From: Pseudomonas lutea
GTDB taxonomy: Bacteria; Pseudomonadota; Gammaproteobacteria; Pseudomonadales; Pseudomonadaceae
DNA: 64,000 nt
NCBI RefSeq assembly: GCF_000759445.1
Contig: NZ_JRMB01000002.1
Coordinates: forward strand, 1,550,001-1,614,000
Direction: 5' to 3'
The position numbers were made by a program, and so were the translations under genes. The first letter of the stretch is position 1. Each line of letters starts with the position of its first letter. This document shows positions 49,351-58,867 of this stretch, piece by piece. The notes under the pieces were generated by a model. The model was not told the DNA's origin. It saw only the letters and a program-made list of their open reading frames with translations, and searched no databases.

Positions 49351-49797
49351 ATGTGGACCTATCTGCAAGACCTGTCGTTTTGGGACTGGCTGGGGCTTGG
49401 CACGGTGCTGCTGATCCTTGAGGTGTTCGGTGCGGGCGGCTATCTGCTGTGGATCGGCGTCGCTGCAGCAGGCGTGGGCATTCTTACCTACATCCTGCCG
49501 GCGTTGAGTTGGGAAATACAGTTCGTGTCATTTGCGGTGCTTTCGGTGCTGACTGCCCTGTACTGGTGGCGCCGTCAGCGCAGCGTGCAGCGCAAGTCGG
49601 ATCAGCCGGGGCTGAACATGCGCGGCTCGGAGTTGATCGGACAGACTTTCGTGGTTCAGGAGTCCATCATCAACGGGCGAGGCAAGATCAAGGTCGGCGA
49701 CGGCGTCTGGATGGTCGTCGGACCGGATGCTCCGGCAGGCGACCGTGTGAGGGTGACCGCACAAGACGGCACGATTTTGCACGTGGTGGTCGTATGA
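49351..49797 (+). CDS. nfeD: NfeD-family membrane protein (YbbK type)
   Basis: The 148-residue protein has two or three membrane segments (about 12-75) followed by an OB-fold soluble domain (about 85-148: LIGQTFVVQESIINGRGKIKVGDGVW). It is the short NfeD class that partners stomatin/SPFH proteins. It is co-transcribed with qmcA. Confidence 0.9.
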   Translation: MWTYLQDLSFWDWLGLGTVLLILEVFGAGGYLLWIGVAAAGVGILTYILPALSWEIQFVSFAVLSVLTALYWWRRQRSVQRKSDQPGLNMRGSELIGQTFVVQESIINGRGKIKVGDGVWMVVGPDAPAGDRVRVTAQDGTILHVVVV

Positions 49798-49875
49798 CTG
49801 CCAGCGCCTGGGGAACTAGACCGGGCAACGGCGTATCAAATCGTTTCAGAACAAACCAAAATCGGAGTACCCGTC

Positions 49876-50193
49876 ATGCGTCTCAAACTTGCTGTAGCCA
49901 CGTTAGCCTTGCTTTCCCTGCCGGTCGGTTCAGCGATGGCCGACGGTTTTCTGCGGGACGTCCTGTCGTCCGGTGCAACCACCGGCTCCACCTACCTGAC
50001 TTTCCGTCGTCACAAGCTGATCGTTGCCGCACAAGATGACGCTGGCAGTTATTTAGCCAGCAACGGCGAAATCCGCGGCCCGTACCTGGAAGCGGCCATG
50101 GATCAGGTTCGCAAGGACAACCCGGCGCTCAAGGCATCGGATATGGACTTGGCGAACGCCATCCTGGCGAAAAACCTGGTCGCCGAACAGTAA
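49876..50193 (+). CDS. DUF2388 secreted small protein
   Basis: The 105-residue protein has a signal peptide (about 1-22, cleaved after SAMA) and the Pseudomonas-typical DUF2388 body, FLRDVLSSGATTGSTYLTF to MDLANAILAKNL. It is predicted to be periplasmic, with unknown function. GGAG lies 8 bases before the ATG. It ends 48 bases before the shared terminator and converges with gcvH. Confidence 0.8.
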   Translation: MRLKLAVATLALLSLPVGSAMADGFLRDVLSSGATTGSTYLTFRRHKLIVAAQDDAGSYLASNGEIRGPYLEAAMDQVRKDNPALKASDMDLANAILAKNLVAEQ

Positions 50194-50240
50194 TTCTCTT
50201 TTGGGGCTCACCGGCGTTTGCTCGCCAAATCAGTCTCAAC

Positions 50241-50269
50241 AAAAAGCCGCTCATTGGAGCGGCTTTTTT
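50241..50269. terminator. Bidirectional terminator between the DUF2388 gene and gcvH
   Basis: AAAAAGCCGCTC and GAGCGGCTTTTTT form a GC-rich stem flanked by A- and T-runs with a 4-base loop. It can end transcripts from both sides, including the gcvT-gcvH operon. Confidence 0.92.
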
Positions 50270-50286
50270 ACGACTGGCCCAGCAGC

Positions 50287-50670
50287 TTACTCGCCAATCA
50301 GAGCCTTGTAGCCCGCTGCGTCGAGCAGCTTGCCCAGGTCGTCGGTGTTGGCTGGCTTGACCTTGAAGATCCACGATTCGTAAGGCGTGTTGTTCAGGGC
50401 TTCCGGCTCACCCGTCAGTGAGTCGTTGACTGCAACAACTTCACCCGCCACTGGCGAGTAGATGTCGGACGCAGCCTTCACGGACTCGACCACGCCTGCC
50501 TGATCGCCTGCCGCTGCGAAGACTTTGCCGACTTCCGGCAGCTCGACAAACACCACGTCGCCCAGCGCTTCCTGCGCATGATCGGAGATACCCACAACGA
50601 TCAGATCACCTTCTTGCTTTGCCCACTCGTGGCTTTCAGCGAAACGCAGTTCGGCGGGAGTAGTGCTCAT
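50287..50670 (-). CDS. gcvH: Glycine cleavage system H protein
   Basis: The 127-residue lipoyl carrier protein has the lipoylation site K65 in [10 protein letters not shown] protein shuttles the aminomethyl group between the P, T and L components. It follows gcvT (66-base gap) and ends at a strong terminator, so gcvP is not part of this operon here. Confidence 0.97.
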   Translation of the reverse strand: MSTTPAELRFAESHEWAKQEGDLIVVGISDHAQEALGDVVFVELPEVGKVFAAAGDQAGVVESVKAASDIYSPVAGEVVAVNDSLTGEPEALNNTPYESWIFKVKPANTDDLGKLLDAAGYKALIGE

Positions 50671-50736
50671 GTTCTTGTCCTCTCTACTTCATCAGGTCAG
50701 CGGAAAAACCCGCCAGGAATGGCTGTCAAATCTGGT

Positions 50737-51819
50737 TTAGATCAACGCTTTGCCGTGACGCACGAAAGCGGGTTGCACCACACGGACCGGGTACCACTTG
50801 CCGCGAATTTCCACTTCGGCACGGTCAGCGGTTGCCATCGGTACACGCGCCAGCGCGATCGACTTGCTTAGCGTAGGAGAGAAACTACCACTGGTGATCT
50901 CTCCTTCGCCAACTTCCGCTACGCGGACGACCTGATGGGCGCGCAAAACGCCCCGCTCTTCCAGGACCAGTCCTACTAATTTGGAAACAAGGCCTTGCGC
51001 GCGTTCCGCTTCAAGTGCAGCGCGCCCGATGAACTGCCTGTCTTCGGGCGCCCACGCGACAGTCCAGGCCATGTTTGAGGTCAGCGGTGAGACATGCTCG
51101 TCGATTTCCTGGCCATAGAGGTTCATCCCGGCCTCCAGACGCAGCGTATCGCGCGCGCCCAACCCGATCGGCGAAATACCGGCGCCCACCATGTCGTTGA
51201 AGAAACTGCAGGCCTCGCTGGCGGGCAGAATGATTTCCAGGCCGTCCTCACCGGTATAGCCCGTGCGGGCAATGAACCAATCGCCGTCTTGCTGGCCTTC
51301 GAATGGCCGCAGTGTATGGATGAGCGCCGTACGCTCCTGGGTGACCAGTTCGCCGATCTTCTGCCGTGCGTTGGGCCCCTGAATGGCAAGCATGGCCAGT
51401 TCCGAGCGATGCTCGACGCGCACGTCATAGCCGGCAAGGTTGGCGTTCATCCAGGCCAGGTCCTTGGCGCCGGTGGCGGCATTGACTACCAGCCGATAAC
51501 CCGTCTCGGTCAGGTAGACGATCATGTCGTCGACGATGCCGCCACGGGTGTCGAGCATTGCGCTGTAAAGCGCGCGCCCAATCTGCTGCAACCTACCCAC
51601 GTCGTTGGCCAGCAGACGCTGCAGCCAAGGCTGGGCCTGGCTTCCGGATATGTCGAGCACATGCATGTGCGACACGTCGAAAATCCCGCAGTCCCGGCGC
51701 ACCTGATGGTGCTCCTCGACCTGGGAGCCGTAGTGCAGGGGCATATCCCAACCACCAAAATCGACCAGCTTTGCGCCAAGCGCAAGGTGCAGGTCAAAGA
51801 GGGGCGTGCGCTGTCCCAT
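50737..51819 (-). CDS. gcvT: Glycine cleavage system aminomethyltransferase (T protein)
   Basis: The 360-residue tetrahydrofolate-dependent enzyme releases ammonia from the H-protein-bound intermediate and forms 5,10-methylene-THF. Seen: TPLFDLHLALGAKLVDFGGW, CGIFDVSHMHV, GYTGEDGLEI and GLGARDTLRLEAGMNLYGQE. AAGGAGAAACCC precedes the ATG. The leader upstream contains a C-run/G-run hairpin on the minus strand but no recognisable tandem glycine aptamer. Confidence 0.96.
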   Translation of the reverse strand: MGQRTPLFDLHLALGAKLVDFGGWDMPLHYGSQVEEHHQVRRDCGIFDVSHMHVLDISGSQAQPWLQRLLANDVGRLQQIGRALYSAMLDTRGGIVDDMIVYLTETGYRLVVNAATGAKDLAWMNANLAGYDVRVEHRSELAMLAIQGPNARQKIGELVTQERTALIHTLRPFEGQQDGDWFIARTGYTGEDGLEIILPASEACSFFNDMVGAGISPIGLGARDTLRLEAGMNLYGQEIDEHVSPLTSNMAWTVAWAPEDRQFIGRAALEAERAQGLVSKLVGLVLEERGVLRAHQVVRVAEVGEGEITSGSFSPTLSKSIALARVPMATADRAEVEIRGKWYPVRVVQPAFVRHGKALI

Positions 51820-51973
51820 GGGTTTCTCCTTCCGGGCGTGGCGAAGACGCAGTCAATTGCAATCCCGCAAACCCCCCGAGACTTGGGGTCTGACGCTTAT
51901 GCTAATTTGTGGAATTGTCTGACAGACCGAGTCGATTGCGGCGCATTGTAGCCGCAAGGTCAGCACCCCGCAC

Positions 51974-53590
51974 CTAGCCAATCGGCCTGGCCGAACGTCT
52001 AATCAGACCGATGACCGGAAGCAACCCGACCAGCACCAATGTCAGCGCTGGCAAAGCGGCACGCGCCCACTCACCTTCGCTGGTCATTTCAAAGATGCGC
52101 ACGGCCAGCGTATCCCAGCCAAACGGGCGCATGAGCAGAGTGGCGGGCATTTCCTTGAGCACATCCACGAAGACCAGCAGTGCAGCGCTCAGCGTGCCGG
52201 GGATGAGCAGCGGCAGATAAATCCTGAAAAACAATCGCGGGCCGCTAACGCCCAGACTGCGTGCAGCCTCCGGCAACGATGGGCGAATGCGCGACAAACT
52301 GTTCTCGAGCGGCCCGTACGCGACTGCAATGAACCGCACCAGATAGGCAAGCACCAGCGCCCCCAGGCTGCCCAGCAGCAGCGGCTTGCCGGCACCCCCC
52401 AGCCAGCCGGAGAGCGGCACGACCCATTCACGGTCCAGATAACTGAACGCCAGCATGATCGACACCGCCAGCACCGAACCCGGCAACGCGTAGCCGATGT
52501 TAGCGACGCTGACCCCGGAGCGAATGGCCCGAGTGGGCGCGAGGCGTCGGGCAAATACCAGAATCATCGCGACGCACACCGTGACCAGCGCAGCAATGGC
52601 CCCCAGATAAAGCGTGTGGAGAATCAGGCCGGCGTAACGCTCATCCAGATCGAAACGACCGCGTTGCCAGACCCAGACGATCAATTGCAGCAGCGGCACC
52701 ACAAATGCGCAGGCGAACACCAGCCCACACCATGCACTGGCTGCAGCGGCTTTAAACCCATGCAGGTGATACAACGCTTTGACCCTTGGCCGCTCGTTGC
52801 TCGGGCGGCTCGCCCCCCGTGCTCGATGCTCGCCGTACAGGAGGACCATGACGGCCAGCAGCAGCAGGCTCGCCAGTTGCGCGGCGCTCGACAGGCTGAA
52901 GAAGCCGTACCAGGTTTTGTAGATCGCGGTAGTGAAGGTGTCGAAGTTGAACACCGAGACGGCACCGAAATCGGCAAGGGTTTCCATCAATGCAAGGGCC
53001 ACGCCCGCGCCGATTGCCGGCCTTGCCATGGGCAGTGCAACACGCCAGAAGGCCTGCCACGGGGACTGGCCGAGGATGCGCGCCGCCTCCATGAGGCCTT
53101 TTCCCTGGGCCAGAAACGCAGTGCGCGCCAGTAGGTAGACGTAGGGATAGAACACCAGCACCAGCACGATGATGACGCCGCCGGTGGAGCGCACCCGCGG
53201 CAAACGCAAACCTGAGCCGAACCACTCGCGCATCAGCGTTTGCACGGGGCCTGCGAAATCCAGCAAGCCCACAAAGACGAACGCCAGCACATACGCCGGG
53301 ATCGCAAAAGGCAACATCAATGCCCAATCCAGCCAGCGCCGTCCGGGGAACTCACACAGCGCTGTCAGCCATGCCAGGCTCACCCCAAGCAGTGTGACAC
53401 CCAGTCCCACGCCGATGACCAGCGTGAGGGTATTGCCCAACAATCGCGGCATCTGGGTTTCCCAAAGATGGGACCAGATCTGCAGGTCGATGGTCTGCCA
53501 GGAAAGAAACAGTACGCTCAGGGGCAACAGCACCAACGCGGCGATGGTGAAAACCAGGGGATACCAGCGACGCTGGGGGGAATGGGCCAA
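51974..53590 (-). CDS. fbpB: Iron ABC transporter permease (FbpB/SfuB type)
   Basis: The 538-residue membrane protein has about twelve helices and two permease halves, each with an EAA-type loop (MEAARILGQSPWQAFWRVALPMARP and PEAARSLGVSGPRLFFRIYLPLLIPG). This is the fused permease of ferric-iron ABC importers. The ferric-binding protein is upstream on the same strand. No ATPase gene adjoins; gcvT is next. Confidence 0.9.
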   Translation of the reverse strand: MAHSPQRRWYPLVFTIAALVLLPLSVLFLSWQTIDLQIWSHLWETQMPRLLGNTLTLVIGVGLGVTLLGVSLAWLTALCEFPGRRWLDWALMLPFAIPAYVLAFVFVGLLDFAGPVQTLMREWFGSGLRLPRVRSTGGVIIVLVLVFYPYVYLLARTAFLAQGKGLMEAARILGQSPWQAFWRVALPMARPAIGAGVALALMETLADFGAVSVFNFDTFTTAIYKTWYGFFSLSSAAQLASLLLLAVMVLLYGEHRARGASRPSNERPRVKALYHLHGFKAAAASAWCGLVFACAFVVPLLQLIVWVWQRGRFDLDERYAGLILHTLYLGAIAALVTVCVAMILVFARRLAPTRAIRSGVSVANIGYALPGSVLAVSIMLAFSYLDREWVVPLSGWLGGAGKPLLLGSLGALVLAYLVRFIAVAYGPLENSLSRIRPSLPEAARSLGVSGPRLFFRIYLPLLIPGTLSAALLVFVDVLKEMPATLLMRPFGWDTLAVRIFEMTSEGEWARAALPALTLVLVGLLPVIGLIRRSARPIG

Positions 53591-53618
53591 GGACGTTACT
53601 CATGGATTTAGAGATCCC

Positions 53619-53708
53619 CTGCAGGAGCGCCCTGGCCCTGGTGATGACATAGCCTCGGACACCTTCATGTCATGGTCTATGGCCTTCGCGGGCAAGCGCG
53701 CTCCCTCA
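53619..53708. repeat. Degenerate REP pair between fbpA and fbpB
   Basis: The right arm CGCGGGCAAGCGCGCTCC is intact; the left arm (TGCAGGAGCGCCCTGGCC) is diverged. Its position between two genes that should be co-transcribed could lower fbpB expression relative to fbpA. Confidence 0.65.
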
Positions 53709-53729
53709 GACGGGGCTGCCTGGTTGCAA

Positions 53730-54731
53730 TCAATTCCAGCCAGCGCGGTCCATCATGCGAATCGCTTCGGCCTGCCGGCGCCCGGCCACTTCAACCGGGA
53801 TGGTGTCCGCCTTGAACGCGCCCCAACTGGCCACTTCTGCGGAAGGCGCGACTTTCGGGTTGGCGGGAAACTCCTGGTTGGTGCCGGCGAAGATGGTCTG
53901 GGCGTCAGGGCCGGTCATCCACTCGACCAACGCTTTGGCGGCCTCGGCATGCGGCGCGTACCGAGTCAGGCCAATACCGGAGAGATTTACATGAACCCCG
54001 CGGTCCGATTGGTTGGGCCAGAACAGGCGTACGGCCAGATCCGGATTGTCCTTGTGCAGACGACCGTAGTAGTAGGTGTTGACGATGCCAACATCGCATT
54101 GGCCGGCGTTGATGGCCTCCAGCACCGCGATGTCATCGGAAAACACGTCGGTGGAGAGGTTATTCACCCAGCCCTTGAGAATCTTCTCTGACGCTTCGGC
54201 GCCGTGGGTTTCGATCAGCGTGGCGGTGAGCGACTGGTTGTAGACCTTTTTAGCGGTACGCAGGCAAAGGCGCCCTTCCCACTGCTTGTCAGCCAGCGCT
54301 TCGTAGGTCGAAAGCTCTTCGGGTTTAACGCGATCAGTGGAGTAGGCGATGGTCCGGGCACGCAGGCTCAGGCCAGTCCAGCTGTGGGTTGAAGATCGGT
54401 ACTGCGACGGAATGTTCGCGTCGATAACCGGCGAGGTGAAGGGCTGCAGGATGCCCATTTGTTCCGCTTGCCAGAGGTTGCCTGCGTCGACAGTAAGCAA
54501 CAGGTCAGCGGTGGCGTTTTCCCCTTCAGCCTTGATGCGCTGCATGAGCGGCGCTTCCTTGTCGGTGATGAACTTGACCTTTACACCGGTCTTGGCGGTA
54601 TAGGCATCGAACACCGGCTTGATCAGCTCGTCGATACGAGAGGAATACACCACCACTTCATCTGCGGCCTGGGCGGAGCTGCCGAGCACGGTTAATGCCA
54701 GGGCAGCCAAAAGACGCTTGCTCGCCTGCAT
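53730..54731 (-). CDS. fbpA: Periplasmic ferric-iron-binding protein (FbpA/HitA type)
   Basis: The 333-residue protein has a signal peptide (about 1-22, cleaved after SAQA) and the class of residues used by FbpA proteins to bind ferric iron, including the paired tyrosines in [28 protein letters not shown] starts the mature domain. ATG at 54731 has AGGAGAA upstream; a longer frame to 54851 lacks a good start. It delivers iron to the permease encoded downstream. Confidence 0.9.
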   Translation of the reverse strand: MQASKRLLAALALTVLGSSAQAADEVVVYSSRIDELIKPVFDAYTAKTGVKVKFITDKEAPLMQRIKAEGENATADLLLTVDAGNLWQAEQMGILQPFTSPVIDANIPSQYRSSTHSWTGLSLRARTIAYSTDRVKPEELSTYEALADKQWEGRLCLRTAKKVYNQSLTATLIETHGAEASEKILKGWVNNLSTDVFSDDIAVLEAINAGQCDVGIVNTYYYGRLHKDNPDLAVRLFWPNQSDRGVHVNLSGIGLTRYAPHAEAAKALVEWMTGPDAQTIFAGTNQEFPANPKVAPSAEVASWGAFKADTIPVEVAGRRQAEAIRMMDRAGWN

Positions 54732-54880
54732 GCAGGTTCTCCTGATTCGGGGGAAAAACGAGGCGAAATGGTAGTGAATCGCATCTACCTTCTCAACCGG
54801 TGTCAGTGTGGAGGCGTTACTGGATGTTGCGGAGTGAAAGAAGTGCTGCAACCAGATTCACAGAATATGGAGGCTGCTCT

Positions 54881-54965
54881 AGTGGGACCGGCTTTAGCCG
54901 GGATAGGCCAGCCGAAACGCCATCAGATTCGCAGCATGCGCCTTCCCGGCTAAAGCCGGTCCCAC
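54881..54965. repeat. REPIN of the GGACCGGCTTTAGCCGGG family
   Basis: AGTGGGACCGGCTTTAGCCG and CGGCTAAAGCCGGTCCCAC flank about 45 bases. It is the same family as the 112-bp array at 42.5-43.3 kb, but present once. It sits between ubiI and fbpA, about 30 bases from the ubiI stop. Confidence 0.92.
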
Positions 54966-54997
54966 GGTGAGCTGCGTTTACAGAAAGGGTTGTGGTT

Positions 54998-56218
54998 TCA
55001 GAGCTTTGCCAAGTTGGGGAGATCCCCGGTCAGACCCAAGGCCTGGCGCACGAACAATGCCTTTGCCTCCGCCGAGCGGTCGACCATCTTCAGCCCCGCA
55101 TTGCGCAGCAGACGAACCGGCAGCGCGTCAGCCTGGAACAGCCTTTCAAAGCCCTCCATTGCGGCCATCAACGCGAGGTTATGCGGCATACGTCGACGTT
55201 CGTAACGACTCAGTACCCGCTCATCGGCCAGCCGCTGGCCCCTCTCGACTGCGCCGCGCAATACTTCGGCGAGCACTGCGGCGTCCAGAAAACCCAGGTT
55301 GACCCCCTGCCCGGCCAGGGGATGGATGGTGTGCGCGGCATCGCCGATCAGTGCAAGGCCCTCGGCCACGTAACGTTTGGCATGGCGCTGACGCAAAGGG
55401 ACGCAAAGCCTCGGGTCGACAGAGATGACCTTTCCGAGACGACCTTCGAACGCAGTTTCCAGCTCCCGGCAGAAGCGTTCGTCGTCGAGCTTCATCAATC
55501 GCTCTGATTGCTCCGGCGTCACGGACCACACGATGGAACACCAATGCTCGCCCTCACGGTCGAGTGGCAAGAAAGCCAGCGGTCCGTCGTCGGTAAAACG
55601 CTGCCACGCCGTTTTGTGGTGGGATTCAGCGGTGCGCACGCTGGTGACAATGGCGTGATGCAGGTAGTCCCACTCACGCGTGGCTGTGCCGGTCATGCGC
55701 CGCACAGTGGAGTTCGCGCCATCGGCCGCGACCACCAGCGGCGAGCGCAACAGGCGGCCATCGGAAAGCGTCAGAAGCCAGTCATCACCGGACCGCCGCA
55801 TCTGCTCCAGACGCGCATCGGCCAACAAGCCGATGCTGCTCTGCTGCAGGCGCTCGACCAGCGCGTCTTGCACCACGCGATTTTCGACAATATGCCCAAG
55901 GACCTCAGCGTGAACACTGGAAGCGGAAAAATGCACCTTGCCCGTGCCGCTGCCATCCCACACGTGCATATCGCCATAAGGGCTGACTCGGCGCGCAAGA
56001 ATCCCTTCCCAGACACCCAGCCGCTCAAGAATGCGCTGACTGGCGATCGACAGGACGCTGACCCGCGCTTCAAAGGGAGCGTCGGCCACGAACGGTTTAA
56101 CGGTCAGAGGCCCGCCGTCCACCACAACGATGTTCAGGCCGCTGTCTCGCAACGCCAATGCGAGCGCGCTTCCTACCATCCCGGCCCCGATAATCAGCAG
56201 ATCTGCGCGCGTTTCCAT
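54998..56218 (-). CDS. ubiI: Ubiquinone biosynthesis FAD monooxygenase UbiI (VisC)
   Basis: The 406-residue flavoprotein has the FAD motif IIGAGMVGSALA at the N-terminus, the DG motif VVAADGANSTVRR and the second FAD motif LIGDAAHTIHPLAGQGVNLGF. It hydroxylates the ubiquinone ring (C5 in E. coli). It is the last gene of a yecA-like/pepP/ubiH/ubiI cluster. Assignment between UbiI and UbiF-type hydroxylases rests on cluster order. Confidence 0.87.
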   Translation of the reverse strand: METRADLLIIGAGMVGSALALALRDSGLNIVVVDGGPLTVKPFVADAPFEARVSVLSIASQRILERLGVWEGILARRVSPYGDMHVWDGSGTGKVHFSASSVHAEVLGHIVENRVVQDALVERLQQSSIGLLADARLEQMRRSGDDWLLTLSDGRLLRSPLVVAADGANSTVRRMTGTATREWDYLHHAIVTSVRTAESHHKTAWQRFTDDGPLAFLPLDREGEHWCSIVWSVTPEQSERLMKLDDERFCRELETAFEGRLGKVISVDPRLCVPLRQRHAKRYVAEGLALIGDAAHTIHPLAGQGVNLGFLDAAVLAEVLRGAVERGQRLADERVLSRYERRRMPHNLALMAAMEGFERLFQADALPVRLLRNAGLKMVDRSAEAKALFVRQALGLTGDLPNLAKL

Positions 56219-56267
56219 GCTTTAAATCGTTCTCGGCAGTGGCGAAAGCCACAAGTGAATGGAGTGT

Positions 56268-57455
56268 TCAGACATCAGTGCGCGTTCCAAGGCCCATCGC
56301 CTGGCGAGCGAACCAGCTCTTGGCCGAAGGCAGCAAATCCAGACCAAGCAGGCCCAGGTTGCGTCCGGTGGTCAGCAGATACTGCTGGCTGCTGAACAAC
56401 CGCGTCACCTGATCAGAGAAACCAATGGTCATTTGTTGATCAGCACGCTGGCGCTCACGGTAGGCCTGCAACGTCGACAGGTCACCCATGGGCGCCTCGC
56501 TGGCCAGCAGCGCTTCGGCGAGGGAAGCGGCATCGCGCAGCGACAGGTTAAAGCCCTGCCCCGCGATAGGATGCAGGCTGTGGGCTGCGTTCCCCAGCAC
56601 CACCAGATGCGAGCGAATCTGTTCTTCAGCTTCGATGAGTGCCAACGGATAGCTGTGGCGTGCCCCCACTTGCTTAAGCGTACCCAAGCGGTAGCCGAAT
56701 ACAGCTTGCAGCTCGCTGAGGAAACTTTGATCGTCCAGCGCCATTAGTCGTTGCACGTCATCGCCGGTGCGTGTCCAGACCAGTGCGCAGCGGTTGTCCG
56801 GTAGCGGTAAAAAAGCCATCGGGCCATCTTGGGTGAAGCGCTCAAAAGCCTGGCCACCGTGCGCGTCACCTGGCGTGACGTTCGCAATCAGTGCGCTCTG
56901 GTCGTAAGGGGTATTGCGCACGGTAATGCCCAGCTGCTCGCGCAGGCCGGAGCGGCCACCGTCAGCAAGCACCGCCAGGTCGCAGTCGAGCTGGCTTTCA
57001 TCGTTCAGGGTGAGCCGGTAACCGTCGGGCAGCGCCTGCATATGGGTCACTTCGGCCGGCACGCGCCAGCTAATCACGTCCCGGTCCAGCGCCTGCCACA
57101 GGCACTGCCCCAGCCAGGCGTTTTCCACCACGTAACCCAGAGCCGGCACGTCTTCCTGCATGGAAGACAAATGCGCCGCGCCGAACCGGCCTTTGTCGGA
57201 AACGTGAATTTTGAGGATGGGCTCGGCGCGGCGGCTAATGTGCTGCCACAAACCCAGGCGCTCGTAAATCTGCCGCGCGCCAAACGAGAGTGCGGATGAG
57301 CGTGCGTCGTAACTGGGTTGATACGTGTCGCCGGGCGCAAATGGCTCGATCAGGACAATCTTCCAGCCCCGCGCCTTCGCTCCAGCCTGTAGCGCCAATG
57401 CCAGGCTCGCGCCAACCAGCCCGCCACCTACGATGGCCAGGTTGAAGCGGCTCAT
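56268..57455 (-). CDS. ubiH: Ubiquinone biosynthesis 2-octaprenyl-6-methoxyphenol hydroxylase UbiH
   Basis: The 395-residue FAD monooxygenase shares the family fold with UbiI: IVGGGLVGASLALAL, VLADGGRSGLREQL and VLGNAAHSLHPIAGQGFNLSLRD. It adds a ring hydroxyl in ubiquinone synthesis. The start overlaps the pepP stop by four bases, and ubiI follows 49 bases later. The ubiH-ubiI pair probably arose by duplication. Confidence 0.92.
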   Translation of the reverse strand: MSRFNLAIVGGGLVGASLALALQAGAKARGWKIVLIEPFAPGDTYQPSYDARSSALSFGARQIYERLGLWQHISRRAEPILKIHVSDKGRFGAAHLSSMQEDVPALGYVVENAWLGQCLWQALDRDVISWRVPAEVTHMQALPDGYRLTLNDESQLDCDLAVLADGGRSGLREQLGITVRNTPYDQSALIANVTPGDAHGGQAFERFTQDGPMAFLPLPDNRCALVWTRTGDDVQRLMALDDQSFLSELQAVFGYRLGTLKQVGARHSYPLALIEAEEQIRSHLVVLGNAAHSLHPIAGQGFNLSLRDAASLAEALLASEAPMGDLSTLQAYRERQRADQQMTIGFSDQVTRLFSSQQYLLTTGRNLGLLGLDLLPSAKSWFARQAMGLGTRTDV

Positions 57456-58786
57456 GCGGCCTGGATTCGCGCAGCGGCCATCAGGGCCTCGATCTCGGGG
57501 ACGGTTTTGGGTACATCGCCTGTCAGGATTTCACAGCCTTTTTTGGTGACCAAGACGTCGTCCTCGATTCGCACTCCGATCCCGCGCCATTTTTTGGCGA
57601 CGGTTTGGTTGTCCGGTGCTACGTAAATGCCGGGCTCCACAGTCAGCGCCATGCCAGGTTCCAGTACGCGCCATTCGCCGCCGACCCGATATTCACCCAC
57701 GTCGTGTACATCCATGCCCAGCCAGTGCCCGGCACGGTGCATGTAGAAAGCTTTGTACGCTTCGGCGGCAATCAGTTCATCCACAGATCCCCGCAGCAGC
57801 CCGAGATCCACCAGCCCTTCGGTAATTACCCGGACGGTGGCCTCGTGCGCCTGATTCCAGTGATTACCGGGCTTGATGGCAGCAAAAGCGGCTTCCTGCG
57901 ACCTCAGCACCACTTCGTAAATCGCCTTTTGTTCGTCGGTGAATTTGCCGCTGACCGGGAACGTGCGTGTGATGTCGCTGGCGTAGCAATCTATTTCGCA
58001 GCCCGCATCGATCAGCACCAGGTCGCCGTCTTTGAGCGGCGCGTCGTTTTCCTGGTAGTGCAGGATGCACGCGTTGCGCCCGGAGGCGACGATTGAGCCA
58101 TAAGCCGGCATCTTCGCCCCGCCCTTGCGGAACTCGTAATCAAGCTCCGCTTCAAGACTGAACTCATAGAGCCCGGCGCGACTGGCCTGCATGGCCCGCA
58201 CGTGCGCTCGTGCAGAGATTTGCGCTGCCTCGCGCATAACCTTCACTTCGGCAGCCGACTTGTACAGGCGCATGTCGTGAAGCAGGTGATCAAGCGCAAC
58301 GAACTCTTTTGGCGGCTGCGCGCCCAGGTGCGCCTTGGAGCGAATGACGTTGATCCACTCCATGACGTGCCGGTCAAACTCGGGATTGCTCCCCATGGAC
58401 GAATAGACCCGATCACGGCCCTCAATGAGGCCCGGCAAGATGTCGTCTATGTCGGTAATGGGAAAGGCATCGTCGGCGCCGTAGTCCCGCGTTGCGCCGT
58501 CTTGCCCTGCCCTAAGGCCGTCCCACAGCTCACGCTCGGGGTTGCGCTCGCGGCAGAACAGAACGTACTCACCGTACTCACGGCCGGGGATCAACACGAT
58601 CACCGCTTCGGGCTCGGGGAAGCCGCTCAGGTACTGAAAATCGCTGTCCTGCCGGTACACATGCTCCACGTCCCGATTACGAATGGCCACCGCCGCAGCA
58701 GGCAGAATAGCGATGCTGTTGGGCTCCATCTGCTCCATCAACGCCTTGCGGCGCCGGGCATATTCGGCTTTCGGGATACGAATCAT
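57452..58786 (-). CDS. pepP: Xaa-Pro aminopeptidase II
   Basis: The 444-residue M24B metalloprotease removes an N-terminal residue before proline. The dinuclear metal site is visible in LIDAGCEIDCYASDITRTF, HRAGHWLGMDVHD, LTVEPGIY and GVRIEDDVLV. ATG at 58786 gives the standard start (MIRIPKAEYARRRK) and family length. It is coupled to ubiH by overlap. Confidence 0.95.
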   Translation of the reverse strand: MIRIPKAEYARRRKALMEQMEPNSIAILPAAAVAIRNRDVEHVYRQDSDFQYLSGFPEPEAVIVLIPGREYGEYVLFCRERNPERELWDGLRAGQDGATRDYGADDAFPITDIDDILPGLIEGRDRVYSSMGSNPEFDRHVMEWINVIRSKAHLGAQPPKEFVALDHLLHDMRLYKSAAEVKVMREAAQISARAHVRAMQASRAGLYEFSLEAELDYEFRKGGAKMPAYGSIVASGRNACILHYQENDAPLKDGDLVLIDAGCEIDCYASDITRTFPVSGKFTDEQKAIYEVVLRSQEAAFAAIKPGNHWNQAHEATVRVITEGLVDLGLLRGSVDELIAAEAYKAFYMHRAGHWLGMDVHDVGEYRVGGEWRVLEPGMALTVEPGIYVAPDNQTVAKKWRGIGVRIEDDVLVTKKGCEILTGDVPKTVPEIEALMAAARIQAA

Positions 58787-58867
58787 GGGCAAGTGCGGTT
58801 CTCCGGGGTGAGCGCTTCGGTCAACGACGCGCAACGCCAGGCTGACCGAAGCGACGATGACGCGCAG

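Noticed and set aside
51820..51973. Glycine riboswitch upstream of gcvT
   Set aside because: I see only a small C-run/G-run hairpin. The tandem aptamer core and its conserved joining bases are not recognisable in the leader.
54732..54800. Fur box upstream of fbpA
   Set aside because: The best stretch (around GAAATGGTAGTGAATC) matches too few positions of the 19-base Fur consensus to be called.
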